From Dehalococcoidia bacterium (GTDB lineage Bacteria; Chloroflexota; Dehalococcoidia; Dehalococcoidales; CSSed11-197), in contig PUOQ01000022.1 of NCBI GenBank assembly GCA_003552785.1, forward strand, positions 1 to 20,351: DNA of 20,351 bases. The letters are read 5' to 3'. A model generated the notes under the pieces. That model did no database searches. It was not told the DNA's origin and was given only the letters and a program-made list of their open reading frames with translations. Numbering within the stretch: position 1 is the first letter of the stretch; the number at the start of each line of letters is the position of its first letter. Of this stretch, positions 14,629-20,351 are shown in pieces. The position numbers and the translations under genes are program-made.

Positions 14629-15582
14629 ATGGATACAGTTTTCAGAAACTATCTCTGTCAGGTTAGGGCTCGCCTTCATTTGAAAGAAGAATTGGAAAAC
14701 CAGCTTATAAGTGAGCTTAGTTCACACTTTTACGAAAAAACCAGCGAACTTAAAAAGCAGGGTTTATCTGATGAGGAGGCGGCTAAAAAGGCTATCGAGT
14801 CGTTCGGTGCACCTGAAGAGGTGGCGCAACTTCTATATGAAGCATGCTCTAAAGGGAGCATGAAGGATGCCTTAAAGCTTTCAACTCCCCACTTTATCGT
14901 AGCCGCCCTTTTTGCTTCCGGGTTACTGCACAATTTTCAGGTAGTTTTACCTGCATTCGGGGTGGTTTTGGTCGTTGCTGTTTCGGGCTGGTGGCGGGGC
15001 CGGCCAGACTGGCTTTATTCATGGATTGGCTATGCGCTCATGCCCCTCTTCGCAGGAGTCTTTCTACTACTGCCTGTTATTCAACAGGTAATCATGGCTT
15101 TATTTTATGGTGGATCTTTGCCCGCTACTGGATTATTGATTGGAGCAGTTGCATTTTTTTTAATGGCATTATGGATAATATTAACCATTTCGGTGCAGGT
15201 TATACGCAGGGACTGGCTGATTGCTTCACTTATGCTGGCTCCTGTACCTATAATTGCTTGCTGGTTGTTTCACATGCATTACGGTGGCGGGATTCTCGGC
15301 GGAAGTGAGTTTGTACACTTGAACCAGCCCATTGCACAGGCGCTTATGGTTTTAGGTTTTACCTCGGTATTATTTATTCGACTGCGCCAGCGTATAATTA
15401 AAACAGGGGTGATTATAACTGTTTCAATTATTTCTATGATGATGATCGGCCAATCTTTTTGGGGCGATATTGGCTTCTTCGGATTGATGGGGCTTTCACT
15501 GGTCTCGTTAACCATATTTATACTCCCGGCTATAACTGAAGCGTTAATCGGCCAGGGGGAGCCGTTATCCGACAGGCAATAA
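14629..15582 (+). CDS. HAAS / permease-prefix (DUF1700-like) membrane protein
   Basis: A 317-residue protein with a soluble helical N-terminal domain (about 1-75) of the HAAS/permease-prefix type. It is marked by LKEELENQLISELSSHFYEK, then LSDEEAAKKAIESFGAPEEVAQLL. Seven or eight transmembrane helices fill the rest. Such proteins occur next to short PadR regulators and are thought to act as membrane-bound sensors or modulators of envelope or sporulation-related genes; the ligand is unknown. ATG 14629 is preceded by AGGAAAGG with 9 nt spacing. A TTG directly before it would add one residue. Cotranscribed with padR. Confidence 0.8.
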   Translation: MDTVFRNYLCQVRARLHLKEELENQLISELSSHFYEKTSELKKQGLSDEEAAKKAIESFGAPEEVAQLLYEACSKGSMKDALKLSTPHFIVAALFASGLLHNFQVVLPAFGVVLVVAVSGWWRGRPDWLYSWIGYALMPLFAGVFLLLPVIQQVIMALFYGGSLPATGLLIGAVAFFLMALWIILTISVQVIRRDWLIASLMLAPVPIIACWLFHMHYGGGILGGSEFVHLNQPIAQALMVLGFTSVLFIRLRQRIIKTGVIITVSIISMMMIGQSFWGDIGFFGLMGLSLVSLTIFILPAITEALIGQGEPLSDRQ

Positions 15583-15637
15583 CTGAATTATCCGGCAGGT
15601 TATTTGCGAATTTAGCATTAATAATAGCCACGCTGTA

Positions 15638-15666
15638 TTGACAATACAAATCTTCGATGCTATTTT
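15638..15666 (+). promoter_or_regulatory. Promoter of the BCR/2-hydroxyacyl-CoA dehydratase-like operon
   Basis: TTGACA (15638-15643), a 17-nt spacer and TATTTT (15661-15666) give a likely start near 15673. The leader to the first start codon is then about 165 nt, long for a simple operon. It is the only good promoter seen before the four-gene set. Confidence 0.5.
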
Positions 15667-15753
15667 AGTAAGTAGATTATCTATGTACCTGGCCATCGGC
15701 TCCTGAGCTTTGCCGAATAGCTATCCCAACAAGAAATACCAGGCTTATATTAA

Positions 15754-15790
15754 TGATCTATACAGGCACGTTATATTTACCAATAGATCA
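15754..15790 (+). repeat. 8-bp inverted repeat in the operon leader
   Basis: TGATCTAT (15754-15761) and ATAGATCA (15783-15790) are exact complements with a 21-nt loop, ending about 50 nt before the start codon. A CAGGC...TTATATT element occurs twice around it (15740-15751 and 15763-15777). It could form a leader hairpin or be an operator. Confidence 0.35.
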
Positions 15791-15838
15791 ATTTAAAAAA
15801 GCCTTTGTCAATGAAGACATTAAATTTTTGGAGGAAAA

Positions 15839-16996
15839 TTGAACACTAAAAGTACCTGCCTGCCCACATTTGAACGCTTTCGTGCAGTAAACAAAGCTTT
15901 TCCGAAAACACAAGAAATTTCTGAAATTAAGCAGCGCGGTGAAAAAGTATTCGGATGGCTGTGCACTTATGTACCCGAAGAAATTATTCACGCAGCCGGA
16001 ATATTACCGGTGCGCATTACGGGCTATCCCCGGGAGATGGAACTTGAGGATGCAAACGCTTATCTGTACATAAATAACTGTTCATTTTCCAGAAGCTGTT
16101 TTCAAATGGGCATAAGCGGAGAATATGATTATCTAGATGGAGTTGTTGCTGGCTCGACCTGTGATGGTGCCAGGCGTTTGTTTGATTTATGGAGACATTA
16201 TATTGATATACCTTATAGCCATATTTTAACTGTTCCGCGAAAATTTACTTCAAGAGCACATAGTTTGTATTATGATCAGGTAAAACTATTCAAAAGTTCC
16301 CTTGAGCAGTATCTTGAAACACACATAGATGATGCTAAACTTTTGAACTCTATACAGGTCTACAATGAAGCGCGGGGTAAACTTAAAAAGCTTTATGAAT
16401 TGCGAAAGGCCGATAAAACGCCAATATCCGGCTCCGAAACAATGGAAGTGCTTAATGCCAGCTTTAGAATGACTAAGGAGTCATTCAATAAGCATCTTGA
16501 TATTTTACTGGACGAATTAAGCAGATCTCGAGAAAAACATCATGGTGAAGCGAGGCTGATGGTAATGGGCAGTGTGATGAACAACCCCGAATTCATCAAG
16601 TCTATCGAGGACCTGGGTGGTCTGGTCGTAACAGACGAATTATGCACCAGCACTCGTTACTGGTCTGACCCGGTAGTGGTTGACGGTGTGGAGCCTTTGG
16701 AAGCCATTTCAAAAAGATACTTGAATAACTACCCTTGTGCACGAATGGTGCCTTCTGAAGAGCGTTTCGACCGTATTAAAAAGATGATCAGAGAATACCG
16801 GGTTGATGGTGTAATAAGCCAGATCATTCGTTATTGCGTGCCCTATGCCCATGATTTGCCCTTGATTACCCAGAGGCTTCAGGAAATCGGTATTCCCATA
16901 CTATCTCTTGATGTCGAATACGGCACTTCAGGGTCTGGTCAGGTTCGTACCAGGGTGCAGGCATTTTTAGAAATGCTGGAAGCGAGGAAGCGATGA
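15839..16996 (+). CDS. 2-hydroxyacyl-CoA dehydratase / benzoyl-CoA reductase family subunit (BcrC/HgdB-like), six-Cys type
   Basis: A 385-residue Fe-S subunit of the 2-hydroxyglutaryl-CoA dehydratase D-component family (PF06050 type), the size of BcrC. These proteins receive ATP-boosted electrons from an ASKHA activator. Family landmarks are VPEEIIHAAGILPVRI (about 46-61), NNCSFSRSC (Cys81, Cys87), GSTCDGARRLFD (Cys108), DELCTSTRYW (Cys269), RYLNNYPCARM (Cys300), and IIRYCVPY (Cys333) before IPILSLDVEYG. Three Cys suffice for the classical [4Fe-4S] cluster. Six candidate ligands here resemble double-cubane cluster proteins, which is an inference. The TTG start is set by GGAGG 4 nt upstream; no ATG is available in frame. 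It overlaps the next gene by 4 nt (ATGA), implying translational coupling. Substrate unknown. Confidence 0.88.
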   Translation: MNTKSTCLPTFERFRAVNKAFPKTQEISEIKQRGEKVFGWLCTYVPEEIIHAAGILPVRITGYPREMELEDANAYLYINNCSFSRSCFQMGISGEYDYLDGVVAGSTCDGARRLFDLWRHYIDIPYSHILTVPRKFTSRAHSLYYDQVKLFKSSLEQYLETHIDDAKLLNSIQVYNEARGKLKKLYELRKADKTPISGSETMEVLNASFRMTKESFNKHLDILLDELSRSREKHHGEARLMVMGSVMNNPEFIKSIEDLGGLVVTDELCTSTRYWSDPVVVDGVEPLEAISKRYLNNYPCARMVPSEERFDRIKKMIREYRVDGVISQIIRYCVPYAHDLPLITQRLQEIGIPILSLDVEYGTSGSGQVRTRVQAFLEMLEARKR

Positions 16997-18261
16997 GCAG
17001 CGCTGGAACAAGTACCAAAATAGAGACTTTTATTCAGACTGCAAATTTACTATCCAGAATGAATAGATCGCAACCTGGGGCACGAGAAAGCAGGACTCTT
17101 TATTACCGGATGCTTGCCGATTATTATAATAATATTCATCGGGCACGCCAGGAAGGCAAATTAATAGCTGCACATACAGTTTTCTTTCCGACAGAGGTTT
17201 TATATGCAATGGATATTGTGCCCATGCATATGGAAACCACCACCTGGCTTTCCGCTTTTCTTTTAAAAGAACAATCCGAACTATTGGCCAAAGGTTCCGA
17301 ACTTGGGCTGGCCCCCGAGATATGTTCCCCCCATCGAGGGGTTGCGGGAATGTTTGCCTTGCAAGAAATACCTAAGCCGGATGTTATTTTGTGGTCCAAC
17401 CTTATATGTGATAACACCGCCAAGTCAGGTGAGTTGTTGATGGAATTAACCGGTAGCCCGGGTTATTTTCTGGATAATCCTTTTCAGGATTCCCCCGGGG
17501 AATTAGATTATCTTATTGGTGAGCTAAAGGAAATGGTTACCTTCCTTGAAGAAGTTTCCGGGAAAAAGATGAACTGGGAAAAACTTTCTGAAATTATCGA
17601 GCGTACAAATAAAGAAATAGACTTGTACCGCGAAATCAATGAATTAAGAAAAGCAGTTCCTTCACCAATGAATATATCGGGATACCTGGAGTTAATTTCG
17701 GCAGACTATTTGTTTCCCGGTCAAGTCCAGGCAATCGAGTATTTAACAAAACTGAGAGATGAACTGAAATCATCCATTCTCAACAAAGAAGGAGCCGTTA
17801 CAAATGAACGTTTTCGTTTAATGAATCTGTTTATACCCCCGTTGCATTTACTTGGAAGCCTGGTAAATATTTTCGATGAACAGGGTGCGGTAAGTGTTGC
17901 AGAGCCTATGTTTACCCGCTGGTCGGATGGCAAGCTGGACCCGTCAAAACCATTGAGAAGTGTTGCCCAAAAATCTTTTCTTATACCCGAAAGAAGAAGT
18001 ATGTATGGGCCTTTGAAAGGTCCTGCAATACCTGATATTGTTGAAAGCGCCGAGCAGTACCAGGTAGATGGAGCCATTTACTGGGCTTTTATGGGCTGCC
18101 GGCATACTTGTGCTGCCATAAAAGTGATCAAAGAAGCGCTTAATGAAATTGATGTGCCCATGCTTACTATTGATTGTGATATTATCGATCCCACTGTAAA
18201 TTCTGAAGATGAAGTTCGGGAACAACTGATGCAGTTTTTTGAGATGTTAGAGGACAGGTAA
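16993..18261 (+). CDS. 2-hydroxyacyl-CoA dehydratase / benzoyl-CoA reductase family subunit (BcrB/HgdA-like)
   Basis: The second, different Fe-S subunit of the same family, 422 residues, close to BcrB. Recognisable parts are GKLIAAHTVFFPTEVLYAMDIVPM (the family's entry helix), APEICSPHRG (Cys111), NLICDNTAKSG (Cys139), YWAFMGCRHTCAAIK (Cys369 and Cys373) and VPMLTIDCDIIDPT near the end. Cys111, Cys139 and Cys369 can hold a [4Fe-4S] cluster. The CTG-type and PC-type cysteines seen in the first subunit are absent here (the matching region reads MFTRWSDG), so the pair is asymmetric. It probably forms a heterodimer with the upstream product. Only 3 nt separate it from the first activator gene. 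Confidence 0.88.
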   Translation: MSSAGTSTKIETFIQTANLLSRMNRSQPGARESRTLYYRMLADYYNNIHRARQEGKLIAAHTVFFPTEVLYAMDIVPMHMETTTWLSAFLLKEQSELLAKGSELGLAPEICSPHRGVAGMFALQEIPKPDVILWSNLICDNTAKSGELLMELTGSPGYFLDNPFQDSPGELDYLIGELKEMVTFLEEVSGKKMNWEKLSEIIERTNKEIDLYREINELRKAVPSPMNISGYLELISADYLFPGQVQAIEYLTKLRDELKSSILNKEGAVTNERFRLMNLFIPPLHLLGSLVNIFDEQGAVSVAEPMFTRWSDGKLDPSKPLRSVAQKSFLIPERRSMYGPLKGPAIPDIVESAEQYQVDGAIYWAFMGCRHTCAAIKVIKEALNEIDVPMLTIDCDIIDPTVNSEDEVREQLMQFFEMLEDR

Positions 18262-18264
18262 AAC

Positions 18265-19053
18265 ATGCAAACCATAGGAATTGATATTGGAAGCCTTAAT
18301 ATAAAAGCTGTTGTTTTGGGAAGTGAGGGAATAATTGGATCTGGAGCTGAGGTTATTGGTGATGATATCGATGAAAGAGCCAGCGCTGCAATTAAAAAGG
18401 CACTTAACCAGGCAGGCCTGGATGAAGACGGTTTACCTGTTCTGGCTACCGGTGCCGGATCAAAATTAGTTGCTAATATTTCGCAGCGTAAAACTCTTGC
18501 ATCATGCCTTGCCAGAGGGATACATTTCCTTAACCCTGAGGTTAGAACTCTGGTTGATATGGGGGCAGAAAGCACCACTGTGATAAGAATTAATCAAAAA
18601 GGCAAACTTGCTGACTGGGTCAACCAGGATAAATGTGCATCCGGCACCGGGCTGTTTTTACAACAAATGGCCAAACTCATGGGCGTATCCCTTGAAGATT
18701 TGTCCTGTTATGCAATACAGGCTAAATCAAAGGCAGATATAAGCAGTACATGTGCCGTGTTTGCGGAGTCAGAAGTAATTTCGCACGTGCATCGCAATCC
18801 CCCCACTCCCAAAGAGGATATAGCTGCAGGAATTTATCATTCAGTGGCTAGCCGGACCATTTCTTTAATGAAAAGGCTTGGAATTACACAGGATGTTGCT
18901 ATTACCGGCGGGGTAGCCTTGAATGGTGGCCTGGTAACAATTATGCAAAGAGAACTTGGATTTGATCTGATAAAACCGGAATATCCTCAACAGGTTGCCG
19001 CTCTGGGTGCAGCCATCATAGCTCGAGAAAAATTACACAAGGATTTAACATAA
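18265..19053 (+). CDS. ASKHA-type acyl-CoA dehydratase/reductase activator (BcrD/HgdC-like), variant phosphate loop
   Basis: A 262-residue activator ATPase of the BadF/BadG/BcrA/BcrD family (ASKHA fold), which uses ATP hydrolysis to push one electron onto a dehydratase or reductase. The N-terminal phosphate-1 loop is GIDIGSLNIKAVVL. The two cluster cysteines are in place: Cys124 in DKCASGTG and Cys163 in STCAVFAESEVISH. In dimers these bridge one [4Fe-4S] cluster between subunits. The adenosine loop VAITGGVALNGG is present. The phosphate-2 loop departs from the family: DMGAES (98-103) replaces DMGGQD. The size matches HgdC and BcrD. It shares its stop region with the next start (TAATG, 1 nt overlap). 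Confidence 0.9.
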   Translation: MQTIGIDIGSLNIKAVVLGSEGIIGSGAEVIGDDIDERASAAIKKALNQAGLDEDGLPVLATGAGSKLVANISQRKTLASCLARGIHFLNPEVRTLVDMGAESTTVIRINQKGKLADWVNQDKCASGTGLFLQQMAKLMGVSLEDLSCYAIQAKSKADISSTCAVFAESEVISHVHRNPPTPKEDIAAGIYHSVASRTISLMKRLGITQDVAITGGVALNGGLVTIMQRELGFDLIKPEYPQQVAALGAAIIAREKLHKDLT

Positions 19054-20120
19054 TGATTGTTGCTGGCATTGATATTGGATCAAGGGCATCAAAAGCTGTA
19101 GTGATCAGGGATAATGAAATAGTATCCTCGCATATCGGTGATACCGGCCCCGAAAGCGTAAAGTCTTCAAAAATGGCTATGGAATCAGCCATAAAAAACA
19201 CGGGTAGTTCTATGGAAGATGTTGAATATATTGTGGCAACTGGTTATGGCAGGGTGCTGGTTCCCTTCGCATCGGAAAATGTATCCGAGATCAGCTGTCA
19301 TGCCAGAGGAATAAACTGGTTTTATCCTGATGTGCGCACCATTCTGGATATGGGCGGGCAGGACTGCAAGGCAATTCGCTGTGATGAAGAAGGTAATGTT
19401 ATTAACTTTGTAATGAATGACAAGTGTGCCGGGGGCACCGGAAGATTCCTTGAAATGATAGCCCAAACTTTGAATGTTGAACTTAATCAGGCGGGTGATC
19501 TCGCACTTGAATCCTGTAACGCTATCGCATTTAATACGATTTGTGCTGTATTTGCAAAATCAGAAGCACTGAGTCACCTCAGGCACGGGGTTAAGAAAAG
19601 TGACGTATTGGCCGGATTGAACGAAGCTATTTCGATGCGATGTCTGAATTTGCTTAGAAAAGTTAACATTGAAAAAGAGTTTACAATTACCGGTGGCATC
19701 GCAAAAAACAAGGGGATGGTAGCCAAAATTTCAGAAAAAGTGGGGTACAACCCGGTACTGGCCGAGGACCCGCAAATTATTGGAGCCCTGGGCGCTGCTC
19801 TATTTGCCAGAGACAGGTGCACGGGTATAAAGCCTCAGGGTGAAAGTAAAATTCAATATGGCTATAACGATGCAACGGGAGATTACTATATAACTATTGA
19901 TCAGAGTAAATGCGATGGTTGCGGTGATTGTGTAAATATTTGCCCTGCAAATATTTTTGAAATATACGTTAAAAACGGTAATCAGCCCAAAGCCTGTATA
20001 AGTGAGGCGGCAAGAAATAAATTATCGCAATTATGCCCGGGAAGTCAGCAATGCAACCAGGTTCAGGGTAATAATTGCAGTGTTGCGTGTAAAAAGGAAG
20101 CTATAAGATTAAGCTGGTGA
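19053..20120 (+). CDS. ASKHA-type activator (BcrA-like) fused to a C-terminal ferredoxin-like domain
   Basis: A 355-residue fusion. Residues 1-260 form a second activator ATPase: phosphate-1 loop GIDIGSRASKAVVI, canonical DMGGQD (99-104), Cys125 in DKCAGGTG, Cys164 in TICAVFAKSEALSH, and adenosine loop ITGGIAKNKG. A short linker leads to a ferredoxin-like domain (about 282-355). Its first motif, CDGCGDCVNICP, gives Cys287, 290, 293 and 297. The second set is spaced oddly: Cys328, 334, 342 and 346, with Cys315 before them. Its CX7CX3C end recalls Allochromatium-type ferredoxins, the kind that donates electrons to benzoyl-CoA reductase in Thauera. The protein therefore seems to carry its own electron donor and pairs with the upstream activator as a heterodimer (inference). 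Confidence 0.88.
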   Translation: MIVAGIDIGSRASKAVVIRDNEIVSSHIGDTGPESVKSSKMAMESAIKNTGSSMEDVEYIVATGYGRVLVPFASENVSEISCHARGINWFYPDVRTILDMGGQDCKAIRCDEEGNVINFVMNDKCAGGTGRFLEMIAQTLNVELNQAGDLALESCNAIAFNTICAVFAKSEALSHLRHGVKKSDVLAGLNEAISMRCLNLLRKVNIEKEFTITGGIAKNKGMVAKISEKVGYNPVLAEDPQIIGALGAALFARDRCTGIKPQGESKIQYGYNDATGDYYITIDQSKCDGCGDCVNICPANIFEIYVKNGNQPKACISEAARNKLSQLCPGSQQCNQVQGNNCSVACKKEAIRLSW

Positions 20121-20149
20121 TTATAGAATGGTAACAGGGAGGGAAAAAG

Positions 20150-20351
20150 ATGATGAAAATATCGGTTGATGCTATGGGTGGTGATTTTGCCCCTGAAGAA
20201 ATTGTAAAAGGGGCTGTGCTGGGAGCAAAAGAGCATGGTGTTGGTGTTGTACTTGTTGGACCTGAAACAACAATAAAAGAAGAATTGAAGAAACAGGAAA
20301 CCAGCGGTCTTGATATAGAAATTATCCATACAGATGAGTATTTATCTGAAG
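20150..20351 (+). CDS. plsX: Phosphate acyltransferase PlsX, N-terminal part (cut by window end)
   Basis: Only the first 67 codons are present. The opening MKISVDAMGGDFAPEEIVKG is diagnostic of PlsX, the soluble, membrane-associated enzyme that turns acyl-ACP into acyl-phosphate for phosphatidic acid synthesis. Two adjacent ATG codons (20150 and 20153) follow a strong AGGGAGGG (20136-20143). I use the first for its 7-nt spacing from GGAGG. It starts 29 nt after the ferredoxin-activator fusion on the same strand, without a visible terminator or promoter between, so read-through from the upstream operon is likely. Neither of the common Firmicute plsX neighbours, rpmF and fapR, lies directly upstream. 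Confidence 0.93.
   Translation, partial: MMKISVDAMGGDFAPEEIVKGAVLGAKEHGVGVVLVGPETTIKEELKKQETSGLDIEIIHTDEYLSE

Noticed and set aside
15578..15606. Inverted repeat AATAAC...GTTATT after the HAAS gene as a terminator
   Set aside because: Weak AT-rich stem with a bulge and no following T-tract; it overlaps the stop codon.
18078..18578. 166-codon minus-strand frame across the reductase and activator genes
   Set aside because: It runs opposite to two well-supported genes and shows low-complexity Ser/Pro-rich shadow composition.
15583..20120. Calling the operon benzoyl-CoA reductase outright
   Set aside because: Family membership is clear, but no aromatic-degradation genes are in view and the six-Cys subunit differs from a plain [4Fe-4S] type, so a substrate name would be invented.
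1..20351. CRISPR arrays, tRNA/rRNA genes, insertion sequences or attachment sites
   Set aside because: I saw no regularly spaced repeats, no tRNA-like cloverleaf, and no transposase or integrase frame.

Overview
The window reads as a chromosomal segment of a strictly anaerobic, low-to-mid GC Firmicute, probably a member of the Clostridia related to the Peptococcaceae/Desulfotomaculum or Syntrophomonas-type fermenters. This rests on strong GGAGG-type ribosome binding sites, TTGACA/TATAAT-type promoters, TTG/GTG starts, PadR and HAAS-type regulation, and an oxygen-sensitive ATP-driven electron-transfer system of the benzoyl-CoA reductase / 2-hydroxyacyl-CoA dehydratase superfamily. The genus is not determinable from the sequence alone.

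Left part (1-9996): mostly single, leftward housekeeping or accessory genes. In order they are a SAM-dependent methyltransferase, a ZIP metal transporter with a palindromic operator over its promoter, SfsA, a CPBP intramembrane protease, a rightward Cys-rich membrane protein of unknown function, a macro-domain (ADP-ribose) hydrolase, AMP-forming acetyl-CoA synthetase with a clear terminator, an ABC-F ATPase, and a small 3-helix membrane protein.

Middle part (9997-15582): a patch of very small membrane-protein genes (a 46-residue DUF3096-type protein and a doubtful 61-codon frame) flanks a decayed C-terminal remnant of a GGDEF (diguanylate cyclase) domain. Then come a HAD-IB phosphatase-like protein, a leftward small-multidrug-export (COG2426) protein, an ABC-class ATPase of the COG3044 type, and a PadR regulator paired with a HAAS/permease-prefix membrane protein, which has its own near-consensus promoter.

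Right part (15583-20351): the most interesting unit. A TTGACA promoter and a leader of about 165 nt precede four tightly packed genes (overlaps of 4 and 1 nt, one gap of 3 nt). They encode two different dehydratase/reductase-type Fe-S subunits and two different ASKHA-type ATPase activators. The second activator carries a fused C-terminal ferredoxin-like domain. Only 29 nt and no visible terminator separate this set from plsX, the phosphate acyltransferase that begins phospholipid synthesis. The first Fe-S subunit has six well-placed cysteines and the second has fewer. The two activators also differ at the phosphate-binding loop. Taken together this looks like a self-contained ATP-dependent low-potential reductase (ferredoxin domain to ASKHA pair to Fe-S heterodimer). 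Its substrate cannot be read from the sequence, and none of the usual partner genes (CoA-transferase, hydratase, aromatic-degradation genes) is in view.
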